Below, one piece after another: positions 25,443-35,152 of a DNA stretch of 43,161 nucleotides (its first letter is position 1; the number at the start of each line of letters is the position of its first letter). The position numbers were made by a program, and so were the translations under genes. Below the pieces are notes generated by a model, which saw nothing but the letters and a program-made list of their open reading frames with translations, had not been told where the DNA came from and searched no databases. Source of the stretch: Bordetella parapertussis (GTDB lineage: Bacteria > Pseudomonadota > Gammaproteobacteria > Burkholderiales > Burkholderiaceae_B); the NCBI GenBank assembly GCA_945903445.1, contig CAMDNZ010000026.1:1-43161 (forward strand). Reading direction: 5' to 3'.

Positions 25443-26512
25443 TTTTTCCCACCGAGCGTACGTTCGCACACGTCAGCGATTAGATCGGCCGAATCCGTAC
25501 GTGCCCGGGCACGTGCCCGCACGGCAACGGCGACCAGTTGTTCGCGCGTGGCGGCAGCCAGCCAATCGGCCAACCACTGCGCGGTGAATTCGGATTGCGG
25601 CTGACGCCATGCCGCTTGAGCATCGCTCAGGTAGGCGGCATTGGCGTTTTGATGATCGTCGATGGCGTGCGGCAAGGGCACGAACACGGCCGCCACGCCT
25701 GCAGCGGCTACTTCGGCGACCGTCATGGCCCCCGCACGGCAAATCACGACATCGGCTCGACCCAAGGCTTGCGCCATGTCGGTGATGAACGGCAGGCACT
25801 CGGCCGTCGCGCCCGCAGCCTCGTAGGCCGCGCGCAAGTTATCGATATGTTGCTCGCCCGACTGATGCGTGACGACGGGTCGCTGTCCTTCGGGCAACAG
25901 CCCCAGCGCCTGCGGCACCACGGTGTTCAGTATCTGCGCCCCCAGGCTTCCCCCCACCACCAACACATGCAAAGCGCCCTGGCGAGCGGCATAACGTTGG
26001 GCCGGCTCGGCCAACAGGCACACGTCGCGACGCACCGGATTGCCCACATGACGGCCACGGGCCAACACGTCGGGGAAACCGGTCAGCACGGCTCGCGCCA
26101 TGCGCGCAAGCGTCCGATTGGCGGTACCTGCCACAGCATTCTGCTCATGCACCACCAGCGGAACGCCGCGCAGACGCGCCACCATCCCACCGGGGAACGC
26201 GACATAGCCCCCCATGCCCAGCACCACATCGGGACGCACCCGATTAAAATGTTTCCAGGTCACCGACAGTGCCGAGGCCAGACGCAAAGGCAATTTGAGC
26301 AATGCGCTCGCGCCTTTGCCGCGCACCCCCTGGAAAGCCAGCGGCGCGAGCGTATAGCCACGGGGCGGAACAAGACGACCCTCCATCTTGTCGGGATTGC
26401 CCAGCCACGTCACTTTCCAGCCACGCGACCGCAGAACATCGGCCACGGCCAGTCCGGGCATGATGTGCCCACCCGTGCCGCCTGCCATGATCAAGATGTG
26501 TCGGCCGCTCAT
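25439..26512 (-). CDS. murG: UDP-GlcNAc:undecaprenyl-PP-MurNAc-pentapeptide GlcNAc transferase
   Basis: Peripheral GT28 glycosyltransferase that turns lipid I into lipid II on the inner face of the membrane. With ATG at 26512 it has 357 residues and starts MSGRHILIMAGGTGGHIMPGLA, the donor/acceptor glycine loop. Further motifs are GMGGYVAFPGG, HEQNAVAGTANR, VVGGSLGAQILN, and the UDP-GlcNAc site CRAGAMTVAEVAAAG. Upstream in-frame codons lie inside ftsW and are ignored. Start and stop overlap ftsW and murC by ATGA. Confidence 0.97.
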   Translation of the reverse strand: MSGRHILIMAGGTGGHIMPGLAVADVLRSRGWKVTWLGNPDKMEGRLVPPRGYTLAPLAFQGVRGKGASALLKLPLRLASALSVTWKHFNRVRPDVVLGMGGYVAFPGGMVARLRGVPLVVHEQNAVAGTANRTLARMARAVLTGFPDVLARGRHVGNPVRRDVCLLAEPAQRYAARQGALHVLVVGGSLGAQILNTVVPQALGLLPEGQRPVVTHQSGEQHIDNLRAAYEAAGATAECLPFITDMAQALGRADVVICRAGAMTVAEVAAAGVAAVFVPLPHAIDDHQNANAAYLSDAQAAWRQPQSEFTAQWLADWLAAATREQLVAVAVRARARARTDSADLIADVCERTLGGKK

Positions 26513-27702
26513 ACCCGGCCTCCGCGCATCAGGATATGGTTCTCGATATCGACCCGCAGCAGAATCGCCAACGCGCACAAGTTCATGACAATGCCCGAGC
26601 CGCCGTAACTCATCAAAGGCAAGGTCAAGCCCTTGGTCGGCAACAGCCCCAGGCACACGCCGATGTTAATGAACGCCTGAACGCCGAACCACATCGCCAC
26701 GCCTTGGGCGACCAGTCCAGAGAACGTACGCTCCATGGCAATCGCCTGACGACCGATATCGAACGCGCGCCAGATGATGATCGCGAACAGCAGCACCACC
26801 ACCGTTACGCCGACGAAACCCAACTCTTCGCCCACCACGGCCATCAGAAAGTCGGTATGCGCCTCGGGCAAATAATGCAATTTCTCGACGCTCGCGCCTA
26901 AGCCTACGCCAAACCATTCGCCCCGACCCAAGGCGATCAGCGAGTGCGAGAGCTGATAGGCGCTGCCATATGCATTTGCGTCATCCCAGGGATCGAGGTA
27001 GACGAACAAGCGCGCGCGACGCCAAGGCGACAACCAGATCAACAGCAGGAACGTGCTCAACAGCACGCCTAACAGCATGCTGAAATACTTACCGTTGATG
27101 CCGCCCACGAACAGGATGCCGATGGCGATGGCGACGATCACCATGAACGCCCCCAGATCGGGTTCGAGCAGCAGCAACATGCCGACCGCCCCCAGCCCGA
27201 CAGCCATGGGCATGAAGCCGCGCAAAAAACTTTGCATATGCTCTTGCTTGCGAACGGTGTATTGCGCGGCCACCAGTACAGCGGCCAGCTTCATCAGTTC
27301 GGATGGCTGCATATTGATCGGACCGATACCGATCCAGCGATGGGCGCCGTTGACCTCACGGCCGATGCCTGGAATCAGCACCGCCACCAACAGTACCAGG
27401 CTGGCGATAAAGAGAGGAGTCGCCAACTGCTGCCACATTCGCATGGGGATCGTCAGCGCAACGGCGGCAGCCACCACGCCAGCGGCCATGAACACGCCAT
27501 GGCGAATCACGAAATAATAGCGGCCGTAAGCGGCATAACGCGGCCCATCGGCCAAGCCGATCGAAGCCGAGTACACCATCAGCAAACCCAGCAGTAACAA
27601 GCTAGTGCTAGCCACCACCAGCGCCAGATCGACGTTGCGCATTCGCGTACGTCCCGGGCGCACGGCGTTCAGGCTACCGGTCAGGTCGGCGAACAGGCTC
27701 AT
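26509..27702 (-). CDS. ftsW: Septal peptidoglycan polymerase FtsW
   Basis: SEDS-family glycosyltransferase working with FtsI at the septum. The 397-residue protein has about ten membrane segments. Family signatures are MVYSASIG, the GREVNGAHRWIGIGPINMQPSELMK block, LLLLEPDLGAFMV with the catalytic-site Asp, SHSLIALGRGEWFGVGLG, and PTKGLTLPLMSYGGSG at the C-terminus. It starts by ATGA overlap with the murD stop. Confidence 0.97.
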   Translation of the reverse strand: MSLFADLTGSLNAVRPGRTRMRNVDLALVVASTSLLLLGLLMVYSASIGLADGPRYAAYGRYYFVIRHGVFMAAGVVAAAVALTIPMRMWQQLATPLFIASLVLLVAVLIPGIGREVNGAHRWIGIGPINMQPSELMKLAAVLVAAQYTVRKQEHMQSFLRGFMPMAVGLGAVGMLLLLEPDLGAFMVIVAIAIGILFVGGINGKYFSMLLGVLLSTFLLLIWLSPWRRARLFVYLDPWDDANAYGSAYQLSHSLIALGRGEWFGVGLGASVEKLHYLPEAHTDFLMAVVGEELGFVGVTVVVLLFAIIIWRAFDIGRQAIAMERTFSGLVAQGVAMWFGVQAFINIGVCLGLLPTKGLTLPLMSYGGSGIVMNLCALAILLRVDIENHILMRGGRV

Positions 27703-29225
27703 GCCACCTCTCCCTGATCGAGCGCCAACGATTGCACTGCGGCGACGAACGCCTGACCGCGATGGCCGTAATTCTTGAACATGTCCATGCTGGCACAGGC
27801 GGGCGACAGCAGCACCGTATCGCCGGGTTCTGCCAACGCATGCGCACGAGCCACCGCCGCATCCATATCGATGGCTGGCACGATCTCGACGCCACTCTGG
27901 CTCAAGGCACGCTCGATCAGCGACGCATCCTGACCGATCAACACGACCGCGCGGGCGTATCGGGTCACCGCTTGCGCCAATGGCGAGAAATCCTGGCCTT
28001 TACCCAGACCGCCTGCGATCAGCACAACTCGTTGGCCCATGCCTTCCAGGGCGGCCACCGTGGCACCAACGTTCGTGCCCTTGCTGTCGTTGATGAAATC
28101 GATGCCAAACACCGACCGAACAAAGGCGGCACGATGCGGCTCGCCCGAGTAGTCGCGCGCGGCGCGCAACAGCGGCCCCCATCCCAGGTCCAGTGCGCGT
28201 GCCAGTGCCAGCGCAGCCAGTACGTTGGTGGCGTTATGCATGCCTCGCAGACGCAAGGCATCGACGGGCATCAGCCGCGACAGACGTCCCGCCAACCGGG
28301 TCGACTCGGGGACATTCTTCTTGCGGCGTACGGGCGCTGCGGGTTCGTCCAGTTCAGTGGGTTCGGCCGCAGCCAACCATGCCATGGCGTCGCCATCGAC
28401 CAGACCGACATCGCCCACCAGCTCGGGCGCGTCGCGTCCAAAAGATCGCACGTTCAATGCAGCCAGGCCAGACACCATAGCGAGCACCGCGGCGTCGTCG
28501 CGATTGACTAACAAGGTCTCGGCTTGACGATAAATGCGTGCTTTTGCATTCGCATAAGCCGCCACGTCGCCATGCCAGTCCAGATGATCCTGACTGATGT
28601 TCAACACCACCGCCGCCACGGGTCGCAGACTGGACGTGGTCTCGAGTTGAAAACTGGATAGCTCGACCACCCAGACATCGGGCAACGTACCCGCATCCTG
28701 CGCACCCATCAAAGCCGTCAGCGCCGCGGGGCTGATATTGCCCGCCGCGCAGGCACGCAGCCCCGCCGACTCGACCATCAGCCGAGTCAGCGCGGTGACC
28801 GTCGTCTTGCCATTCGTGCCCGTGATGGCCAGCACCTTGGGGGCATACCCCTCTCGAGCCAATGATTCCAAGGCACGAGCGAACAGCTCGATCTCGCCCA
28901 CGACCTCGATCTGGCGGGCTTGCGCTTCGGCCAGCAGTTCGCGCGTCGGTGTCGCGTGGGGAGCCAAGCCGGGACTGAGCACCAGTTGCCCCACGCCGTC
29001 GAGGGCAGCGGCATGAAACGCATCTGCCCCCAACCGATACTCGGTATCGGCTGGCAACTGCTCGTGCAGGCTATCGATACCGGGCGGCTGTTCACGCGTA
29101 TCGGCCACCCGCAGTGACAGGCCCTGGCGCGCGCACCAGCGAGCGGCGGCCGCTCCGGTCTCGCCTACGCCGAGGATCAGCACTCGCGCACTCGCGCAAA
29201 TCGGATGGTCGATGGTCGTCATCAT
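27699..29225 (-). CDS. murD: UDP-N-acetylmuramoyl-L-alanine-D-glutamate ligase
   Basis: Adds D-glutamate to UDP-MurNAc-L-Ala. At 508 residues it is longer than E. coli MurD (438). Part of the excess is an insert around 295-320, rich in charged residues (VRRKKN flanked by acidic and Ala/Pro stretches). Motifs are VLILGVGETGAAAARW, ITGTNGKTTVTALT, ELSSFQLE, LNISQDHLDWHG, NDSKGTNVGATVAAL and LLSPACASMDMFKNY. The ATG at 29225 overlaps the mraY stop; a second ATG follows at 29222. Confidence 0.96.
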   Translation of the reverse strand: MMTTIDHPICASARVLILGVGETGAAAARWCARQGLSLRVADTREQPPGIDSLHEQLPADTEYRLGADAFHAAALDGVGQLVLSPGLAPHATPTRELLAEAQARQIEVVGEIELFARALESLAREGYAPKVLAITGTNGKTTVTALTRLMVESAGLRACAAGNISPAALTALMGAQDAGTLPDVWVVELSSFQLETTSSLRPVAAVVLNISQDHLDWHGDVAAYANAKARIYRQAETLLVNRDDAAVLAMVSGLAALNVRSFGRDAPELVGDVGLVDGDAMAWLAAAEPTELDEPAAPVRRKKNVPESTRLAGRLSRLMPVDALRLRGMHNATNVLAALALARALDLGWGPLLRAARDYSGEPHRAAFVRSVFGIDFINDSKGTNVGATVAALEGMGQRVVLIAGGLGKGQDFSPLAQAVTRYARAVVLIGQDASLIERALSQSGVEIVPAIDMDAAVARAHALAEPGDTVLLSPACASMDMFKNYGHRGQAFVAAVQSLALDQGEVA

Positions 29226-30391
29226 CGCAGCTTCAAGGTCGACAGACCGATCAGCACTAGCATCATGCTAATGATCCAAAACCGCACGACGACCTGGGTC
29301 TCTTTCCAGCCGCCGACTTCAAAATGGTGATGCAAAGGTGCCATCCGGAAAATGCGACGGCCCTGCCCATATTTGCGCTTGGTGTAGCGGAACCACGTCA
29401 CCTGAATCATTACCGACAGCGTTTCGACCACGAACACGCCACCCATGATGAACAACACGATCTCCTGCCGGGCAATGACCGCAATCGTGCCCAATGCGCC
29501 GCCCAACGCCAGCGCACCGACATCGCCCATAAACACTTGCGCGGGATAGGCGTTGAACCACAAAAACGCGAGACCGGCGCCCGCCAATGCTGCGCACAGC
29601 ACCATCAGTTCCGATGCGCCGGGAATATAGGGAAACAGAAAATACTTCGAATAGTCGGCACGGCCGACCACATAGGCGAACACGCCCAGGGCGCTGCCCA
29701 CCATCACGGTCGGCATGATGGCCAGCCCATCTAAGCCGTCGGTCAGGTTGACGGCGTTACTGGTCCCTACGATCACCGCCCAGGTCAGCGCGACGAAACC
29801 GAACACGCCCAAGGGATAGCTGACGGTCTTGAAGAACGGCACGATCAAATCGGCGCGTTGCGGCAAGGGCATCGAGAAACCACTCAACACCCAGTCCCGG
29901 AACAGCGGCCATAGGTCGGTGTTTGCAGGTGCCGATACCGCAAACGCCAGATAGACCGCTGCGACCAATCCGATCGTGGCCTGCCAGAAAAACTTCTGCC
30001 GCGCCGGCATTCCTTCGGGATCGCGATGCACCACCTTACGGTAGTCGTCGATCCAGCCGATCGCGCCAAAGCCGAAAGTCACCAGCAACACGACCCAGAC
30101 GAAGCGGTTGCTCCAGTCGGCCCACAACACCGTGCTGATGCCGATCGAGATCAGAATCAACGCGCCACCCATCGTTGGCGTACCAGTCTTCACCAAGTGT
30201 GTTTCAGGACCGTAAGCACGCACGGCCTGACCGATCTTCAATTCGGTCAGTTTGCGGATCACGTGCGGCCCGGCCACCAGACCGATCAGCAATGCAGTCG
30301 CGCACGCAAACACCGCGCGCGTCGTAATGTAGTCCAGCACCGCCAGGGTGCGAATATCGGCGGACAGCCAACGGGCGATCTCAAGCAGCAT
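29222..30391 (-). CDS. mraY: Phospho-MurNAc-pentapeptide translocase
   Basis: Integral membrane enzyme that makes lipid I from UDP-MurNAc-pentapeptide and undecaprenyl phosphate. The 389-residue protein starts MLLEIARWL at ATG 30391. It has about ten membrane segments, TPTMGGALI near the N-terminus, WIDDYRKV with acidic active-site residues, NAVNLTDGLDGLAIMP, and the cytoplasmic APLHHHFEVGGWKE loop. The start overlaps the end of the murEF gene by 11 bases. Confidence 0.97.
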   Translation of the reverse strand: MLLEIARWLSADIRTLAVLDYITTRAVFACATALLIGLVAGPHVIRKLTELKIGQAVRAYGPETHLVKTGTPTMGGALILISIGISTVLWADWSNRFVWVVLLVTFGFGAIGWIDDYRKVVHRDPEGMPARQKFFWQATIGLVAAVYLAFAVSAPANTDLWPLFRDWVLSGFSMPLPQRADLIVPFFKTVSYPLGVFGFVALTWAVIVGTSNAVNLTDGLDGLAIMPTVMVGSALGVFAYVVGRADYSKYFLFPYIPGASELMVLCAALAGAGLAFLWFNAYPAQVFMGDVGALALGGALGTIAVIARQEIVLFIMGGVFVVETLSVMIQVTWFRYTKRKYGQGRRIFRMAPLHHHFEVGGWKETQVVVRFWIISMMLVLIGLSTLKLR

Positions 30392-33155
30392 GTCCGCTCC
30401 CAAGCAATTCTTTCACGACTCGTTCCATACGCATGAAGCGCGATCCCTTCACCAAAACACTCGTGGGCCGCATGCCGCGCAACGCCACCATGACTTCATC
30501 GACCGAGTCGCAGGCGCGCGCCGGCGCCCCAAATGCCTGAGCCGCCGCCTCACTGGCTTGGCCCATCGTCAACAACAATTCAATGCCTTGCGCGCGCGCG
30601 TAGGCACCCACTTCTTCGTGCATGGCCGGGCCGTTGTCGCCCACCTCGCCCATGTCGCCCAATACCAGCACACGGGGCCCGGGCAGACGCCCCAGCACAT
30701 CGATCGCCGCACGCACCGAATCCGGATTGGCGTTGTAGGTATCGTCCACAAGCCAAGTGCCATCTGCCAGACGTTGCTGCTGCAAGCGACCTGCCACAGC
30801 CTGAAACGCCTCCAGGCCGCGCACGATAATGTGCAAGGGCGCGCCCGCAGCCAAGCAGGCCGCCGTGGCCGCCAGCGCATTGCGCACATTGTGTTCACCC
30901 GCCACTTGCAAGCGCACATCCGATTCGCCCGCGGGCGAAATCAAGCGAAAGGTCGTGCCCGAATCGCTGGGCTGCACGTGCTCGGCGTAAACGTCGCCGC
31001 CCGCACCGAAGGTGCTGCGTCGCGCATCGGCACGCGCGGCCTGTACGTCCCAGATCGCGGCGTGTGCATCGTCTCTCGGATACACGGCCACACCCTGGGT
31101 CGACAACGCTTCGAACACCGCACCGTTCTCGAGCGCAACAGCCTCGACCGAGTGCATGAACTCTTGATGCTCACGCTGGGCGTTGGTCACCAACGCCACG
31201 GTGGCCTGTGCTGCTGCGGCCAATACAGCGATCTCGCCGGGATGATTCATGCCGACCTCGAACACCGCCGCACGATGCTGCGCACGCAAGCGCAGCAAAG
31301 TAAGCGGCACGCCGATCTCATTGTTCAAATTGCCAGCCGTCGCGAGGCTTTGGCCAGTGCCTAGCCACTCGGCCAACACCGAAGCCACCATCTCTTTCGT
31401 GGTGGTCTTGCCGTTGCTGCCCGCAACAGCGATAACGGGCAAATCGAACCGCTGACGCCACGCCGTTCCCATGCGCAGCAATGCAGCGCCGGTGGGCCCC
31501 AGCACGACTTGCGGCAAACTGCTGGGCGTTGCATGCGCGACCACGGCAGCGCATGCACCTGACTGCGCGGCCTGATCCACGTAGGCATGCCCATCGAAAT
31601 TCGGTCCGGTCAGCGCGACGAACAGCTCGCCCGCGCCAATCTTGCGCGTGTCGGTACTCACGGCCGAAACCATCGGCAGCAGCATCGCCAGCCGAGCCCA
31701 CTCGCGGTCGTCGAAGGGCGTACGCTGGCCCGCGATTTCCTGGTAAGTCTCGTGACCCTTACCCGCCACCAGCACGACATCCTGGGCACCGACACGCCAC
31801 AGCGTGTCCAGGATGGCCAACGCCCGGTCCGATTCGATGGTCACGTCGGCACGCATGCCGACGCCTTCTGCGACTTGATCGATGATCGCGCTCGGCGACT
31901 CCGAGCGCGGATTGTCGCTAGTGATCACCAATTTGTCGGCCCATTCTCCAGCGACACGGCCCATTTGCGCACGCTTGCCGGGATCCCGGTCGCCGCCGCA
32001 ACCAAACACGCACACCAAACGCCCACCCCGTGCATCGGCCACTGGGCGCAGGGCCTGCAAGGCGCGCATCAACGCGTCGGGGGTGTGAGCGTAATCGACG
32101 ACCGGCAACGGCAACGCGGCAGCATCGGCGGTCGGCCCGATCGGCAGCGGCGTCACCACTTCCAAGCGCCCCTCGACCGCAACCAAGGCCGCCAAGGCAC
32201 GCGCGACATGCGCCACCGACCAGCCCAACTGCTGCAGAACACCGGCCACCAGCAGCATGTTCTGAACATTATGCAAACCCAGCAACGCGGTGACGACGCG
32301 CGCCTCGCCGCCCGGCAAGATCAAAGTGAAGGTCTGACCGACGGCAGTGGCCGCCACATCGCGCACACGAATCTTCGCATCGCTCGCAGCGTCCAGCGAA
32401 TAAGTCGCCGCCGAAGGTACGGTTTGAGCCAAACGAGCCCCTGCGGCGTCGTCTACATTGACGATTGCCGCGCTCAAGCCCGGCCAGGCAAACAAGCGCG
32501 CTTTGGCGGCTTCGTAAGCGGCCATATCGCCATGGAAATCCAGATGATCACGCGACAGATTCGTAAATCCGGCCAGCGCGATTCGCACGCCATCCAGGCG
32601 GCCCTGCACGATGCCGATAGAAGATGCCTCGATCGCCACGACCTCGGCACCGGCGTCGCGCAATCGAGCCAGCGTGCGATGCATGCTGAGAACATCTGGC
32701 GTGGTCAATGCCGCGGCTTCTCGTCGGCCATCAGGCCAGACCACACCCAAAGTGCCGATCGCTGCACAAGGTTTGCCCACGGCGGTCAAGGCTTGCACGA
32801 TCCACTGACTGACGGACGTCTTGCCGTTAGTGCCCGTTGTGGCGATGACGCTCAAAGCCGCCGATGGGTGGCCGTACCAGTGGTCGCCCACCGTGCCCAA
32901 TACGCGCTGAAGGTTCGGCACGCGCAACGTCGGCACGCCAATATCGGCAAGAGGCTTTGCAGCATCGTCGCACAGCACGGCGAGCGCGCCGCGCTCGACC
33001 GCCTGAACGATAAACGCGCTGCCGTGCCGATTGGTGCCAGGCATCGCCACGTATACATCGCCTTCATTCACAGCGCGCGAATCCAGGTGCAGATCGGCCT
33101 GCCCAGGCACCCGAGCGCGCAACCAATCAAGGATCTCTAACGCCGTCGTGCTCAT
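30381..33155 (-). CDS. murE-murF: MurE-MurF fusion ligase (UDP-MurNAc-tripeptide and -pentapeptide synthesis)
   Basis: One 924-residue reading frame contains two Mur ligases. The MurE part (about 1-490) has TGTNGKTS (108-114), ALTTPD, and the meso-diaminopimelate signature DNPR (414-417), then GKGHETYQ. The MurF part follows directly (about 495-924), with TDTRKIGAGELFVAL, GSNGKTTTK (579-587), EVGMNHPGEI and DDTYNANPDS. No stop or internal start is needed between them. The MurF N-terminus seems about 40 residues shorter than in free MurF. MurE-MurF fusions are known in Bordetella. The fused protein would add DAP and then D-Ala-D-Ala. The start overlaps the ftsI stop by ATGA. Confidence 0.96.
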   Translation of the reverse strand: MSTTALEILDWLRARVPGQADLHLDSRAVNEGDVYVAMPGTNRHGSAFIVQAVERGALAVLCDDAAKPLADIGVPTLRVPNLQRVLGTVGDHWYGHPSAALSVIATTGTNGKTSVSQWIVQALTAVGKPCAAIGTLGVVWPDGRREAAALTTPDVLSMHRTLARLRDAGAEVVAIEASSIGIVQGRLDGVRIALAGFTNLSRDHLDFHGDMAAYEAAKARLFAWPGLSAAIVNVDDAAGARLAQTVPSAATYSLDAASDAKIRVRDVAATAVGQTFTLILPGGEARVVTALLGLHNVQNMLLVAGVLQQLGWSVAHVARALAALVAVEGRLEVVTPLPIGPTADAAALPLPVVDYAHTPDALMRALQALRPVADARGGRLVCVFGCGGDRDPGKRAQMGRVAGEWADKLVITSDNPRSESPSAIIDQVAEGVGMRADVTIESDRALAILDTLWRVGAQDVVLVAGKGHETYQEIAGQRTPFDDREWARLAMLLPMVSAVSTDTRKIGAGELFVALTGPNFDGHAYVDQAAQSGACAAVVAHATPSSLPQVVLGPTGAALLRMGTAWRQRFDLPVIAVAGSNGKTTTKEMVASVLAEWLGTGQSLATAGNLNNEIGVPLTLLRLRAQHRAAVFEVGMNHPGEIAVLAAAAQATVALVTNAQREHQEFMHSVEAVALENGAVFEALSTQGVAVYPRDDAHAAIWDVQAARADARRSTFGAGGDVYAEHVQPSDSGTTFRLISPAGESDVRLQVAGEHNVRNALAATAACLAAGAPLHIIVRGLEAFQAVAGRLQQQRLADGTWLVDDTYNANPDSVRAAIDVLGRLPGPRVLVLGDMGEVGDNGPAMHEEVGAYARAQGIELLLTMGQASEAAAQAFGAPARACDSVDEVMVALRGMRPTSVLVKGSRFMRMERVVKELLGSGHAA

Positions 33156-34879
33156 GGTTGCCCCTCTTGCCCCTGGGCAACGATAGTCGACTCGAACGGC
33201 GCATCGGGCTTCACACCCATCACGCGCAAGCTGCCGCCAACGATCCGCGAAAACACCGGCGCAGCAACGGCCCCGCCGTAATACACACCCTTCTGCGGCT
33301 CGTCGATGGACACCGCCACGACGATGCGCGGGTCCGAAACCGGCGCGAACCCGACGAAGGAGCTGCGATAACGCTGCATGCTGTACTTACCGTCGACGAT
33401 CTTGCGTGCTGTACCGCTCTTGCCTGCGACGCGATAACCCTGAACTTGAGCGCGCTTGGCACCATCCGGCCCCGCAGCAGCTTCGAGCATGCTGCGCACC
33501 ATCAGAGCGACCTTGGGCGGATAAACCCGAACACTGGTGGGCTCGCTATCGCGCTTGACCAGACTGAGCGACACCATATCGCCTTCACGCGCGAATACGG
33601 TATAGGCCCGCGCCATTTGCAAAAGCGACACCGACAACCCGTAGCCGTACGCCATAGTCGCCTTTTCGATCAAACGCCACCGCTCCCACGGACGCAAACG
33701 TCCGGGCGCAGCGCCCGGGAAACCCAGTTGCGGCGCCGATCCCAGGCCCAACTCGGTGAATCGATCCCACATCTCGCGCGAGGCCAGACGTTCGGAGATC
33801 ATGGTCATACCGATGTTGCTGGACCGGCGCAATACGTCGGCCACGCCAATGGTGCCGTTACGGCTCACATCGCTGATGGTCGAGCCTTGATAGCGGAATT
33901 TGCCGTTCCCCGTCTCGAACATCGTCGCCGACGTGATACGCCCCAGATCCAAGGCCAATGCGGCAGTGAACGGCTTCATGATAGAGCCGGGTTCGAACGT
34001 ATCGGTAATGGCGATATTGCGCAGCAGCTTGGTCTGAAACGTCTCACGTCGGTTCGGATCGAAGGTCGGAAGATTGGCCAAAGCCAGAATCTCGCCATTG
34101 CGCACATCCAGCACCAAGGCTGCGCCGGCACGCGCACCATGCTCTTCCAACGCGTCTTGCAGCGCCTTGTAGACGACGAACTGCAATCGAGTATCGATGG
34201 ACAGGCGCAGATCGCGGCCATCGACGGGCGGCACGATCGCCTGCACATCCTCGATCACACGTCCCAAACGATCGCGGATAACCCGGCGACTACCCGGCGT
34301 GCCCGATAGCTGCTCGTTGAACGTGAGTTCGACGCCCTCCTGGCCTCGATCTTCGATGTTGGTGAAGCCCACCACATGGCCCATCACCGAGCCATCGGGA
34401 TAGAAGCGGCGATTCTCGGGCAGTTGATGGATGCCTGGCACGTTCAAGGCTTTGATCTGATCGCCCACGTCGGACGACACCTGACGCTTCAGATAAACGA
34501 AGTTCTTGTCGTCGTCGATACGACTGCGCATGCTGGCCAGCGACATATCCAGCGCCTGAGCCAACGCCTTCATCTGGCCCTCATCGGCCTTTTTAAGATC
34601 TTCCGGAATGGCAAAAACGCCCCGAGCCGGGACGCTGGAGGCCAACACCACGCCATTGCGATCAAGGATCTTGCCACGCATAGCAGCCAGTGGAATCGTT
34701 CGCTCGTACCGGCGTTCGCCCTGTTGCTGAAGAAAGTCCCGCGAAAACCCCTGTAAAAACATGGCGCGTCCGACCAGCGTGACAAATCCCAGAAGGATCA
34801 GCACCAGCACCAAACGCGAACGCCAGCTCGGAAGCTGGACGCGCAGCATGGGGTTATCGAAGAACGGCACTCGCTTCAT
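33152..34879 (-). CDS. ftsI: Septal peptidoglycan transpeptidase (PBP3)
   Basis: Class B penicillin-binding protein that cross-links septal peptidoglycan. The 575-residue protein has one membrane segment at about residues 20-40, a pedestal domain with RGKILDRNGVVLA, and a transpeptidase domain. The active-site motifs are the serine in EPGSIMKPF (SxxK), SSN in RRSSNIGM, and KSGT in VAGKSGTARK. It forms ATGA overlaps with ftsL and the murEF gene. Confidence 0.97.
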   Translation of the reverse strand: MKRVPFFDNPMLRVQLPSWRSRLVLVLILLGFVTLVGRAMFLQGFSRDFLQQQGERRYERTIPLAAMRGKILDRNGVVLASSVPARGVFAIPEDLKKADEGQMKALAQALDMSLASMRSRIDDDKNFVYLKRQVSSDVGDQIKALNVPGIHQLPENRRFYPDGSVMGHVVGFTNIEDRGQEGVELTFNEQLSGTPGSRRVIRDRLGRVIEDVQAIVPPVDGRDLRLSIDTRLQFVVYKALQDALEEHGARAGAALVLDVRNGEILALANLPTFDPNRRETFQTKLLRNIAITDTFEPGSIMKPFTAALALDLGRITSATMFETGNGKFRYQGSTISDVSRNGTIGVADVLRRSSNIGMTMISERLASREMWDRFTELGLGSAPQLGFPGAAPGRLRPWERWRLIEKATMAYGYGLSVSLLQMARAYTVFAREGDMVSLSLVKRDSEPTSVRVYPPKVALMVRSMLEAAAGPDGAKRAQVQGYRVAGKSGTARKIVDGKYSMQRYRSSFVGFAPVSDPRIVVAVSIDEPQKGVYYGGAVAAPVFSRIVGGSLRVMGVKPDAPFESTIVAQGQEGQP

Positions 34880-35151
34880 CGCTTTACCCCGGCGGGCAAA
34901 TTAAGATAAAGCGTGCGCTCTGGAACGATGCCGACCATGGCGAGACTGCTGGCTGCACCATCGACTCGCGAATTGGCGGCATATTCAGCGCGGTCTAATT
35001 GCAACCGCCGCCAACTCGTTTCGAACTCACGGGCCTGAGCCAGCGTGCGCTCGTACTCGATGAACAACTGCCGCGACTGATAGCGCGCGGTCACTAGCGA
35101 AATCGCCGACAACATCAACAACACCGCCGCGAAGATGCTCAAGCGCCCCAT
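34876..35151 (-). CDS. ftsL: Cell division protein FtsL
   Basis: Small bitopic divisome protein of 91 residues. A membrane segment lies at about residues 3-22 (LSIFAAVLLMLSAISLVTA), followed by a coiled-coil-like periplasmic part (YERTLAQAREFETSWRRLQLDRAEY). The ATG at 35151 gives MGRLSIFAAVLLM and the normal FtsL length; an in-frame start 87 bases upstream lies inside rsmH and is rejected. One base separates it from the rsmH stop. It overlaps ftsI by ATGA. The position between rsmH and ftsI supports the call more than sequence similarity does. Confidence 0.93.
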   Translation of the reverse strand: MGRLSIFAAVLLMLSAISLVTARYQSRQLFIEYERTLAQAREFETSWRRLQLDRAEYAANSRVDGAASSLAMVGIVPERTLYLNLPAGVKR

Positions 35152-35152
35152 T

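Noticed and set aside
31587..33140. 517-residue open frame opposite the murE-murF gene
   Set aside because: Antisense to a certain gene; low-complexity Arg/His/Gln translation without domains.
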